Part shown: in pieces, positions 6,572-13,880 of the stretch
Position numbering within the stretch: position 1 is the stretch's first letter
Layout: the number at the start of each line of letters is the position of its first letter
From: an uncultured Pseudomonadota bacterium
GTDB lineage: Bacteria; Pseudomonadota; Alphaproteobacteria; RF32; CAG-239
Assembly (NCBI GenBank): GCA_902795745.1
Contig: CADBMG010000059.1
Location: 1-15,016 of the forward strand
Length of the DNA stretch: 15,016 bases
Direction of reading: 5' to 3'
Notes under the pieces: generated by a model
Seen by the model: the letters and a program-made list of their open reading frames with translations, nothing else
The model's database searches: none
Told to the model about the DNA's origin: nothing
Program-made: the position numbers and the translations under genes

Positions 6572-7723
6572 ATGGCAGATAATGCAAAAAAAATGGTGAT
6601 ATTGCAAGTTTTACCCGAGCTTAATCAGGGGGGAGTAGAACTTGGTACAATAGAAATAGCTTCCGAATTACAAAAGCGTGGCATTGAAAATTATGTTGCT
6701 TCTGCCGGAGGACGCATGGCGTACAACTTAGAGAGAATGAAAGTCAAACACTTTACCTTGCCGCTAAAAACAAAAAATATATTCAAATTATATATTAATT
6801 CGTGGCGTCTGTCAAAAATTATCAAAGAGTATGGTGTAACTATTGTTCATGCTCGTTCACGTGCTCCGGCTTGGAGTGCCTATTGGGCGGCGAAACGTTG
6901 CGGCGTGCACTTTATGACTACATTTCACGGCACCTATGGACTAGGTCCGTGGGGGATTAAGAAGATATACAACAAAGTTATGACTTTGGGGGAGAGAGTA
7001 ATTGCAATTTCCAATCATATCAAGGAGCATATTATCAAAAATTACGGTACTGATGAGGGGAAAATTCGTCTGATTGCCCGTTGTGTGAATATGGAAAATT
7101 TCAATGTGGAAACAACAACTGCCGAAAGAATGATTAAGCTAATGGAAGAAAATCATATTCCGGAAGATAAGCCGTTGGTTACGCTGATTGGTCGCCTGAC
7201 CGGTTGGAAAGGTCAAAGATTGTTGATTGAAGCTCTTGCAAAAATAAAGGATGAAGATTTCCATTGTTTGTTAATCGGTGATGATCAAGGTCGGGTAAAG
7301 TATGCCGAAGAGTTGCACGAGATGATTGCCAAATACGGTATGACGGACAGATATACGTTTATCCGTCATGTCAGTGATGTTCCTGCGGCGATGATGATTT
7401 CTGAAGTTGTGTTATCTACTTCGCTTGATCCGGAAGCGTTCGGTCGTATAGCTATTGAAGGACAAGCAATGGGACGCGTTGTGGTTGCGTCAAACATTGG
7501 CGGATCAAAAGAAACTATTATTGACGGAGTTACCGGTAGGTTGTTTGAAAGCGGAAATGCCGATGATTTGGCAGCAGCCATCCGTTGGGCATTGCATCTT
7601 TCAAGCGAAGAAAGGGAAAAAATCGGTGCTGCGGCAATAAAAAATGTAAAAGAACATTTTACAAAACAAATAATGTGTGATAAAACAATTGTGGTTTATG
7701 ATGAATTAAACCAGGAAAAATAA
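6572..7723 (+). CDS. Glycosyltransferase family 4 (GT-B fold)
   Basis: A 383-residue retaining glycosyltransferase, cytoplasmic or membrane-associated, that moves a sugar from a nucleotide-sugar donor to an unknown acceptor, likely in envelope glycan synthesis. The N-terminal acceptor domain starts VILQVLPELNQGGVELGT (9-26) and has HARSRAPAWSAYWA (93-106) and TTFHGTYG (116-123). The donor domain has IGRLTGWKGQ (206-215) and the EX7E pair Glu288/Glu296 in PEAFGRIAIEGQAMG, then NIGGSKETI and DGVTGRLF. ATG 6572 has AGGGG about 8 bases ahead and begins the Rossmann strand; frames extending to 6485 add residues without homology. Odd point: relatives I recall read RGVD where this has RCVN (170-173). 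It is followed after 27 bases by thrS, probably co-transcribed. Substrate not assignable. Confidence 0.88.
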   Translation: MADNAKKMVILQVLPELNQGGVELGTIEIASELQKRGIENYVASAGGRMAYNLERMKVKHFTLPLKTKNIFKLYINSWRLSKIIKEYGVTIVHARSRAPAWSAYWAAKRCGVHFMTTFHGTYGLGPWGIKKIYNKVMTLGERVIAISNHIKEHIIKNYGTDEGKIRLIARCVNMENFNVETTTAERMIKLMEENHIPEDKPLVTLIGRLTGWKGQRLLIEALAKIKDEDFHCLLIGDDQGRVKYAEELHEMIAKYGMTDRYTFIRHVSDVPAAMMISEVVLSTSLDPEAFGRIAIEGQAMGRVVVASNIGGSKETIIDGVTGRLFESGNADDLAAAIRWALHLSSEEREKIGAAAIKNVKEHFTKQIMCDKTIVVYDELNQEK

Positions 7724-7750
7724 GTTTTAATAGTGAAATCGGAGAAAAAA

Positions 7751-9682
7751 ATGGTTAAAATTAAATTGCCTGATGGCAGTGTTATGGAAGAAAAAGAAGG
7801 AATTTCCGGTTTGGAAATTGCCGAAAAGATAAGTTCTGGTTTGGCAAAAGCGGCTTTAGCCGTTAAAGTTAATGATATTTTGCAAGATTTGACAACCCCG
7901 ATAACTGCCGATTCCACACTCACTATTATTACCGCCAAAGACGCGGACGGTTTACATATTTTGCGTCACTCTTGTGCTCATATTATGGCCGAAGCTGTGC
8001 AAGAAATTTGGCCTGATACACAGGTTACAATAGGACCGGCAATCGAAAATGGTTTTTATTACGACTTTGCGCGTAAAGAGCCGTTTACGACGGAAGATTT
8101 TGCATTGATTGAAGCAAAAATGCACGAGATTGTGAAACGTGATGAGAAAATCGAGCGAATCGTAATGCCGCGTGAGGAGGCTATTGAATTTTTTAAGAAT
8201 AAAGGCGAAACATATAAAGTGCAAATTATTGAAGATTTGCCGCAAGGAGAGATTATTTCTCTTTATCGTCAGGGAAATTATACCGATTTATGTCGCGGTC
8301 CTCACGTTCCTTCTACTGCTAAAGTAGGTGATGCATTCAAATTGATGAAAGTTGCCGGAGCGTATTGGCGCGGTGATTCCAATAATGAAATGTTGCAACG
8401 TTTATACGCAACAGCTTGGGCAAACAAAAAAGACTTGGATGCATATGTGACTATGCTTGAAGAAGCAGCTAAACGTGATCACCGCAAGTTAGGAAAAGAA
8501 ATGGATTTGTTCCATTTTGAACCGGAATATGCGCCCGGTGCTGTTTTTTGGCATGACAAAGGCTATCGTGTGTATCGCAAGTTGATTGAATATATGCGCA
8601 ATCGTCAGGAACATAATGGATATTACGAGATTTCTACGCCGCGAATTATGGATCGCGTGTTGTGGGAGACTTCCGGTCACTGGGATAAATACGGAGCGCA
8701 TAACTACTCCGGTCAAACCGAAGATGGTCGTATGTTTTGCGTTAAACCAATGAATTGCCCTGGTGGATTGCTCGTATATAAACAGGGAGTGAAGTCGTAT
8801 CGCGATTTGCCGCTGCGTTTGGCCGAATTCGGTAAGGTTAACCGCTATGAGGCTTCCGGCTCATTGATGGGGTTGATGCGTGTGCGCGAGTTTACGCAAG
8901 ATGATGCCCATATTTTCTGTACTCCGGAGCAAATGGAAGAAGAATGCATTAGAACAATGAAGCTGATTTTTGACATTTACAAGGATTTTGGCTTTGACAA
9001 GATCAAAATATACCTTTCTACACGTCCGGATAGTATTTATCGCATCGGAAGTGATGAAATTTGGGATTTGTGTGAAAAATCGTTAGCTAATGCCTTAGAA
9101 AAACATGGTTATGAGTATGAAATAAATCCGGGAGAGGGAGCATTTTACGGTCCGAAGTTGGAATTTATTTTACGTGATGCAATAGGTCGTGAATGGCAAT
9201 GCGGTACAATTCAGGTGGATATGAATTTGCCGCAACGTTTCGATATTTCCTACATTGGCGAAGATGGAGAAAAACATCAGCCGGTAATGTTGCACCGTGC
9301 ATTGTTCGGTTCAATTGAGCGCTTCTTAGGTATTTTGATTGAACATCATGCCGGAAAATTACCGTTATGGTTAGCACCTCAGCAAGCTGTTGTGGCGCCA
9401 ATTGTCAGTGATTTTGACGATTATGCACGTGAAGTGGCTGAGGCTATGCAAAAAGCAGGCTTGACTGTAGCAACCGATTTGCGCAACGAAAAGATTAATT
9501 ATAAAGTACGTGAGCATTCGCTTGCCAAAGTGCCGGTGATTGTGGTGGTTGGTGCCAAGGAGAAGGAAAATCATACGGTAACAATTCGTCGTTTAGGCAG
9601 TGAAAAACAACAGGTATTGTCGCTGGATGATTTTATTAAGCAAATGCAAACAGAAGCGCAAATGCCGCACAGATTTGAATAA
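7751..9682 (+). CDS. thrS: Threonine-tRNA ligase (threonyl-tRNA synthetase)
   Basis: Charges tRNA-Thr with threonine and edits Ser-tRNA-Thr. The 643-residue length matches E. coli ThrRS (642). Domains in order: TGS (1-62); editing domain with HSCAH (His73, His77) and CRGPH (Cys181, His185); class II catalytic core from about 245 with FWHDKG, the zinc ligands Cys336 (MNCPGG), His387 (DDAHIFC) and His515 (VMLHRALFGS), motif 2 around RYEASGSLMGLMRVREF, and motif 3 at 515-532; anticodon-binding domain from about 540 with TDLRNEKINYKVREHS. ATG 7751 is chosen because GGAG lies 6 bases upstream; a GTG at 7733 adds only six residues and would place this GGAG inside the coding region. All catalytic and zinc residues are intact. 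It lies in a likely operon with the glycosyltransferase upstream and ends before a strong terminator. Confidence 0.98.
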   Translation: MVKIKLPDGSVMEEKEGISGLEIAEKISSGLAKAALAVKVNDILQDLTTPITADSTLTIITAKDADGLHILRHSCAHIMAEAVQEIWPDTQVTIGPAIENGFYYDFARKEPFTTEDFALIEAKMHEIVKRDEKIERIVMPREEAIEFFKNKGETYKVQIIEDLPQGEIISLYRQGNYTDLCRGPHVPSTAKVGDAFKLMKVAGAYWRGDSNNEMLQRLYATAWANKKDLDAYVTMLEEAAKRDHRKLGKEMDLFHFEPEYAPGAVFWHDKGYRVYRKLIEYMRNRQEHNGYYEISTPRIMDRVLWETSGHWDKYGAHNYSGQTEDGRMFCVKPMNCPGGLLVYKQGVKSYRDLPLRLAEFGKVNRYEASGSLMGLMRVREFTQDDAHIFCTPEQMEEECIRTMKLIFDIYKDFGFDKIKIYLSTRPDSIYRIGSDEIWDLCEKSLANALEKHGYEYEINPGEGAFYGPKLEFILRDAIGREWQCGTIQVDMNLPQRFDISYIGEDGEKHQPVMLHRALFGSIERFLGILIEHHAGKLPLWLAPQQAVVAPIVSDFDDYAREVAEAMQKAGLTVATDLRNEKINYKVREHSLAKVPVIVVVGAKEKENHTVTIRRLGSEKQQVLSLDDFIKQMQTEAQMPHRFE

Positions 9683-9710
9683 ACTTATATTAAGGTAAGT
9701 GTAAAAAAAT

Positions 9711-9740
9711 ACCTATGCGTAAAGGCGTAGGTGTTTTTTT
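9711..9740 (+). terminator. Intrinsic terminator after thrS
   Basis: ACCTATGC (9711-9718) pairs with GCGTAGGT (9725-9732), 8 base pairs with one G-U, around the loop GTAAAG, followed by seven T (9734-9740). An A-run (9703-9708) on the other side could extend the stem. Confidence 0.9.
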
Positions 9741-9763
9741 ATGCTGATAACAATACAAGACGC

Positions 9764-9791
9764 TTGAAAATTGATAAAATAGGTATATCAT
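9764..9791 (+). promoter_or_regulatory. Promoter of the MORN_2-patatin pair
   Basis: TTGAAA (9764-9769), 16 bases, TATCAT (9786-9791); five of six matches in each hexamer. The start near 9798 leaves a very short leader with the AAGGA site at 9800-9804 and excludes the GTG at 9794 as a start codon. Confidence 0.6.
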
Positions 9792-9811
9792 AAGTGCTAA
9801 AGGATAATGCT

Positions 9812-10357
9812 ATGCTAAAACAATATGTTATAACATTTTTAGTGATCTTGTTTTTTACTTGTTCCGCTAATGCTGATGAGCAAAAGGTTGAGCATACTTG
9901 TGAGGCGGTGGGAGAAAGATTTTATTGCGTTGACAAAGATAAACAACCTTTGAACGGTAAAATATACGATACTTGGCCTAACGGAGAGTATAAAACCATC
10001 ATTAATTATAAAGAAGGTTATGCCGATGGTTTGTCGACATATTTTAATAACGAAGGTAAGTTAATGGAGCGTGCCTATTATAAAATGGGTGTTAAACATG
10101 GTATGGATAAGGTTTATTATGATAACCGTACCATTAAGATATTTGCGAATTATAAGAACGGTTTGCTTGACGGTTGGCAGAATTTTTTTACCCCACAAGG
10201 AAGGCAACGGGGTAAAGTCTATTACAAAAACGGTAAACTTACTGAGGGATATTGCATTTCTTATGCACATAAACAGCGGAGAAAAAAGAGTTTAACATTT
10301 GAGCAAATTGAAACTGTAGAACTTAATCAGCTCTTTAATTGCGAGGACAAACAATGA
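9812..10357 (+). CDS. Secreted MORN_2-repeat protein
   Basis: A 181-residue exported protein. The Sec signal is MLKQYVITFLVILFFTCSANA, with a signal peptidase I site after SANA (residue 21), so it is probably periplasmic. From about 47 to 146 it consists of MORN_2-like units with the recurring Asn-Gly / Tyr-x-x-Gly pattern: WPNGEYKTIINYKEG, ADGLSTYFNNEGKL, GVKHGMDKVYYDN, YKNGLLDGWQNFFTPQG and GKVYYKNGKLTEGY. Such repeats form a beta-strand ladder and are found in proteins annotated as MORN variants or YwqK-like. Function is not predictable from this. Mature Cys30, Cys39, Cys148 and Cys177 could form disulfides. ATG 9812 is favoured by AAGGA 7 bases upstream and by the promoter position. It overlaps the patatin-like gene by ATGA (10354-10357), so the two are probably made together. 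Confidence 0.75.
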   Translation: MLKQYVITFLVILFFTCSANADEQKVEHTCEAVGERFYCVDKDKQPLNGKIYDTWPNGEYKTIINYKEGYADGLSTYFNNEGKLMERAYYKMGVKHGMDKVYYDNRTIKIFANYKNGLLDGWQNFFTPQGRQRGKVYYKNGKLTEGYCISYAHKQRRKKSLTFEQIETVELNQLFNCEDKQ

Positions 10358-11205
10358 GTTCCGGTTTGGTTTTGGAAGGCGGAGCGCATCGGGCAATTTA
10401 TACTGCCGGAGTTCTAGATGTATTTAACGAAAATAATGTTCATTTTGATGGGGTTATAGGTGTTTCTGCCGGAGCTATTCACGGCTGTGCTTTTATTTCC
10501 AAACAACGTGGCAGGAGTATTAATTACACTTTGAAGTATGCTAATGACAGGCGTTATATGAGTTGGTATTCATGGTTGACGACAGGCAATATGGTAGGAG
10601 AGGAGTTTTGTTACCATGAGTTGCCGGAAAAGTTGTTTCCGTTCAATCATGAAGCGTTTGAAGCAGCAGATACCAAGTTTTATGTAACGGTTACGAATTT
10701 GCAGACCGGAAAAGCAGAATACATTTATTGTGATGAGTTACGAACAAAAATGCCGTATTTGCGAGCTTCGGCATCAATGCCGTTCGTCTCACGCATAAGC
10801 TACATCAATAATGTGCCTTATCTTGACGGAGGTATTGCTGACAGCATTCCGCTCAAAGCATTTCAAAAATTGGGATATGATAAATGTGTGGTGGTGCAAA
10901 CTCGTGAGATGGGTTATCAAAAAAGTCGCAATAAATTGAGTAAACTGGCAAAAATTATTTATCATCGTTTTCCAAAATTTGCGGAAGCAATTGGCAGTCG
11001 TCATTTAATGTATAATGATGAATTGACATATATACAGCAGCAATCAGAGCAAGGTAAAGTTTTTGTTATACAACCAAGTAAATTAATCAAAATCAAGCAC
11101 ATGGAGAAGAATCTTAATGTGTTACGAGAAGTATATCAGTTGGGACGACAAGATGCATTAAATGCTTTGCCGAAGTTGCGTGAATTTTTAGAAAAGAGTG
11201 ATTAA
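10354..11205 (+). CDS. Patatin-like phospholipase (YjjU-like)
   Basis: A 283-residue serine lipid acyl hydrolase of the patatin family. The oxyanion loop is GLVLEGGAHRAIYTAGVLD (4-22). The nucleophile elbow is GVSAG with Ser38, and the catalytic Asp is Asp158 in YLDGGIADSIPL, so the Ser-Asp dyad is complete. ATNLQTG-type and RASASMPFVS segments (around 111-147) also match bacterial patatins related to E. coli YjjU. No signal peptide or clear membrane helix is seen, so it is likely cytoplasmic or membrane-peripheral and acts on phospholipid or acyl-ester substrates. ATG 10354 has GAGGA at 10343-10347 inside the preceding gene; a TTG in frame at 10339 is less likely. The stop TAA overlaps the stop of convergent gpsA. 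The third base of the usual glycine-rich Gly-Gly-Gly/Ala loop is Ala here. Confidence 0.88.
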   Translation: MSSGLVLEGGAHRAIYTAGVLDVFNENNVHFDGVIGVSAGAIHGCAFISKQRGRSINYTLKYANDRRYMSWYSWLTTGNMVGEEFCYHELPEKLFPFNHEAFEAADTKFYVTVTNLQTGKAEYIYCDELRTKMPYLRASASMPFVSRISYINNVPYLDGGIADSIPLKAFQKLGYDKCVVVQTREMGYQKSRNKLSKLAKIIYHRFPKFAEAIGSRHLMYNDELTYIQQQSEQGKVFVIQPSKLIKIKHMEKNLNVLREVYQLGRQDALNALPKLREFLEKSD

Positions 11206-12197
11206 ATTCCTTCCTCTTTATAAGGGCGCGAGAGCAACTTTTCCATAGCTTCTTGTAAAGATATTCCCTCAAACAAAAGACGATAAACCATTTCAGAAAT
11301 AGGCATTTCGATACCTAGCTCGTGTGCTCTTTTGACAACTGCTTTGGCGGTATATATTCCTTCAACCGTGCGAGTGTTTTCAGCTAATATTTTTTCAGCA
11401 GAACCACAAACTCCGACTTCGTAGCCGAAGCTGAAATTGCGTGATTGCGAACAACTGGCAGTTAAAACCAAATCTCCCAAACCGCACATTCCCATCATTG
11501 TCGGCAAATTGCCTCCCATAGCACGGGCAAAACGTGCCATTTCATGAAAACCTCTGGTAATCAGAGCCGCGCGTGCACCATCACCCAAGCAAGCACCTTC
11601 CACAATGCCGGAAGCAATAGCAATAACGTTTTTAATACTGCCTCCAACTTGCGGTGTTATAATATCGGTGGTTAAATATGGTCTGAAATAGGTTGTGCCG
11701 AGAGTTTGCGTCAATTTTTTTGCAATTTCCTCATCTTTGCAGCCAATGGTAACCGAAGCGATTTTGCGTTTAGCAACGTCTACGGCAAATCCCGGACCGG
11801 AGAGAACGGCAAGTTTTGCTTCCGGAATTTCCTCAGCGGCAATTTCAGAGAGCATTTTTCCTGTAGATTGTTCTATACCTTTGGCGCAAAGTACCAAAAT
11901 GGTAGAATCTTTCAAGTAAGGTTTTATTTGTTGCATGGTGATTCTGGTATATTGAGCAGAAACCGTTAATAAAACAATATCGGCAAAACCGAAAACATCG
12001 GCAACATTACCGGTGGATTTAATTGCATCTGGCAAAGGAATATCCGGTAAAAACAGTTTATTTACATGTGCATAGTTTATACTTTCAACCACTTCTGGTT
12101 CACGTGCCCAGCACAAAACATTATTACCGGCACGAGTGGCGGTTAATGCCAGTGCCGTACCCCAAATGCCTGTTCCGATAACTCCGATATTTTGCAT
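11202..12197 (-). CDS. gpsA: Glycerol-3-phosphate dehydrogenase [NAD(P)+]
   Basis: Reduces dihydroxyacetone phosphate to sn-glycerol 3-phosphate, the backbone precursor for phospholipids, in the cytoplasm. Length is 331 residues, normal for GpsA. The Rossmann start IGVIGTGIWGTALALTATRAG (4-24) binds NAD(P)H. Further landmarks are CAKGIEQSTGK with Lys106, LSGPGFAVDVA (132-142), the catalytic-lysine block QVGGSIKNVIAIASG with Lys189, GDGARAALITRG (206-216), CGLGDLVLT (238-246) and SQSRNFSFG (250-258). The GPGFA stretch carries Gly where many GpsA proteins have Ser or Asn. ATG 12197 has AAGGAG at 12205-12210, 7 bases ahead; a frame open to 12245 adds 16 residues ahead of the nucleotide-binding strand and is rejected. 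It ends tail to tail with the patatin gene. Confidence 0.96.
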   Translation of the reverse strand: MQNIGVIGTGIWGTALALTATRAGNNVLCWAREPEVVESINYAHVNKLFLPDIPLPDAIKSTGNVADVFGFADIVLLTVSAQYTRITMQQIKPYLKDSTILVLCAKGIEQSTGKMLSEIAAEEIPEAKLAVLSGPGFAVDVAKRKIASVTIGCKDEEIAKKLTQTLGTTYFRPYLTTDIITPQVGGSIKNVIAIASGIVEGACLGDGARAALITRGFHEMARFARAMGGNLPTMMGMCGLGDLVLTASCSQSRNFSFGYEVGVCGSAEKILAENTRTVEGIYTAKAVVKRAHELGIEMPISEMVYRLLFEGISLQEAMEKLLSRPYKEEGI

Positions 12198-12219
12198 ATC
12201 ATATCTCCTTTTCCATAAA

Positions 12220-12225
12220 ATTATA
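12220..12225 (-). promoter_or_regulatory. Possible -10 element for gpsA
   Basis: TATAAT on the minus strand, 23 bases before the gpsA ATG and after the terminator of the upstream gene. No good -35 sits 16-18 bases further up (TTGATG is 14 away), so this is weak. Confidence 0.3.
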
Positions 12226-12284
12226 TAATGGAGTTTAATCATCAAGGAGTGAAAAGCAAGTGTAAATATCAGGTTATAGGCAAC

Positions 12285-12311
12285 AAAAAAGCTGTCCGTA
12301 GAAGACAGCTT
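12285..12311 (-). terminator. Intrinsic terminator after the fadL-like gene
   Basis: On the minus strand AAGCTGTC (12311-12304) pairs with GACAGCTT (12296-12289) over 8 bases around a 7-base loop, followed by Ts (through 12285). It separates the porin transcript from gpsA. Confidence 0.85.
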
Positions 12312-12339
12312 AATAGGTTAATAATGAAAGCTCTATTGT

Positions 12340-13605
12340 TTAGAACTTATATTGATATTGCAAAGCAAACATATTGCTGTGATTGTGGTATTCCACATCT
12401 AAATCACCACCAGGATTGTTTCTGGTTTTGCCATGCATCATGAACAAGTGGGCATAACCTAAGTCAACCTGATGATTGCCAATCGCGTAGCTTGCGCCCA
12501 TAGAGAGCCAAATACGATCGGTATCCGGAATACGATTGGAGCGATAGTTGCTGTTTGCCGATGGGGATTGATCCCATGCAGTACCGGCACGTAGTGTCCA
12601 ATTATCATTCATATAATATTCCTGACCGAGAGAGATTGTCCAAGCATCTTTCCAACGGTAATCAACGTCGTAATTGCCGTTAATACCCAATGCTTGCAAT
12701 TTGGCCGGAACATCATAGCCGTTGCCTGGGAATACATAGAAACGGTGCCATTGAATGTATTTAACCGTTGCTTCAGTTGCCCATTTTTCGTTCCATTTGT
12801 GGAAGCCTGATAAAATCCAGCTTGCCGGTAATTCTGGATTGGACATTGTATGCAAGCGATAAAATTCTTCCAATCCCAAAGCTCCTTGTGCAGTCGGAGA
12901 AAAGTATAAATATTGCTTACCTTTCGGATCTTGGGTGCTTTTGAAGCGGTAAGCCAAACCGATGCGGGTATCTTCATTGAATTCATACATTGCACCGAGT
13001 TGGAATGCGTGTGTCCAGCCATTTACACGATAATCATTGTAGCCAAAAGAACCTCCTAACATCGGATTATTCAGATTAGAGGTCAGTTGACCTTCAATCC
13101 AACGTAAAATAGCACTTGCACCTAAGGATAAACCATTATCAAAACGATATGCGGTAGAAAGATTGAAATCAACCACTTCTAAGTAAGATTTACGGGCACC
13201 GCTAGGTTGATGCGATGCTACATGGCTGTCGTGTTTATATTTTGTTGACAAACCGTACGGAATGTAAACACCTGCACCGAAAAACCATTTATTATTTAAA
13301 TTGTATTGGCTCATAAAGCTCGGAAGTGGTACAAAGTAATCCATTTTATCCGTACCATATTGGCTTTTGGCCTTGGAAGCAATTTCCGTTAAGGCCAAAC
13401 CGGCTTGTACACCGGAACGTTTAATCAATGTCATACCGGCAGGGTTATAAGCCATAGCTGAATAGTCATCACCTACAACGCCGACACCTGCAAATGAGCG
13501 TCCGAGACCGGTGGTTGACATTTCATTGAGCTGATAGCCGGCTGCATGAGCTTGAGTTGCTGCAAAAATAGCTGCCACAGCCGTTAAAGTAGATAGTTTT
13601 TTCAT
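12340..13605 (-). CDS. Outer-membrane FadL/OmpP1/TodX family transport protein
   Basis: A 421-residue outer-membrane beta-barrel that should carry long-chain fatty acids or other hydrophobic compounds across the outer membrane. The signal peptide MKKLSTLTAVAAIFAATQAHA is cut before AGYQLNEMSTTGLGRSFAG (22-40), which matches the FadL mature N-terminus, including its plug segment. AYNPAGM (52-58) is the family NPA motif. The remainder alternates aromatic strands with loops, e.g. ATEATVKYIQWHRFYVFPG and WTLRAGTAWDQSP, and the chain ends YQYKF with the C-terminal Phe used for barrel assembly. AAGG lies ahead of ATG 13605. It is monocistronic: its own promoter upstream and a terminator at 12285-12311. 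The gene name fadL is not asserted because the substrate is unknown. Confidence 0.9.
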   Translation of the reverse strand: MKKLSTLTAVAAIFAATQAHAAGYQLNEMSTTGLGRSFAGVGVVGDDYSAMAYNPAGMTLIKRSGVQAGLALTEIASKAKSQYGTDKMDYFVPLPSFMSQYNLNNKWFFGAGVYIPYGLSTKYKHDSHVASHQPSGARKSYLEVVDFNLSTAYRFDNGLSLGASAILRWIEGQLTSNLNNPMLGGSFGYNDYRVNGWTHAFQLGAMYEFNEDTRIGLAYRFKSTQDPKGKQYLYFSPTAQGALGLEEFYRLHTMSNPELPASWILSGFHKWNEKWATEATVKYIQWHRFYVFPGNGYDVPAKLQALGINGNYDVDYRWKDAWTISLGQEYYMNDNWTLRAGTAWDQSPSANSNYRSNRIPDTDRIWLSMGASYAIGNHQVDLGYAHLFMMHGKTRNNPGGDLDVEYHNHSNMFALQYQYKF

Positions 13606-13666
13606 TAGTTCACCTTCATTAAAATTAGTTCTGCAACAAGGCTAACATCTCATAGTAAAACCGTAA

Positions 13667-13698
13667 ACGATTATATCGTATTTTTTGTGGTTTCCTTA
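13667..13698 (-). promoter_or_regulatory. Promoter of the FadL-like gene with a palindrome over the -10
   Basis: A perfect TATAAT on the minus strand (13675-13670) would give a leader of about 58 bases. The -35 17 bases up is TAAGGA (13698-13693), a poor match, which suggests activator dependence or a different sigma preference. The -10 is inside ACGAT-TAT-ATCGT (13667-13679), and an 8-base palindrome CCTTAAGG (13694-13701) covers the -35. Both could be regulator sites. Confidence 0.45.
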
Positions 13699-13751
13699 AG
13701 GATACTATTGAATTTTTCAGGGATTAGGGAGGAATTTTATAAACAGTTTTC

Positions 13752-13760
13752 TGTGGATAA
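13752..13760. promoter_or_regulatory. Single consensus DnaA-box-like 9-mer
   Basis: TGTGGATAA is the exact complement of the consensus TTATCCACA. It sits between the divergent porin and ATPase genes. No second box, AT-rich unwinding cluster or replication gene is near, so a regulatory or chance site is likelier than an origin. Confidence 0.3.
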
Positions 13761-13880
13761 CTTTGCTTATGAATAACAATACGGAAAATCTCTCAGTGCC
13801 TCAAAACGTTGCCTTAACTTTAATTTAAGAAAAATGTGTAACATATACAATATATATGCGATAGAAAAGGAGTTTATAAA

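Noticed and set aside
9812..11205. MORN_2-patatin pair as a toxin-antitoxin or anti-phage module
   Set aside because: The YwqK-like annotation of MORN_2 proteins is the only link. No nucleotide-signal cyclase, immunity-like pair or mobile-element context is visible.
13606..13880. Replication origin around the DnaA-box-like site
   Set aside because: Only one box, no cluster, no unwinding element of note, and no dnaA, dnaN, hemE or parAB nearby.
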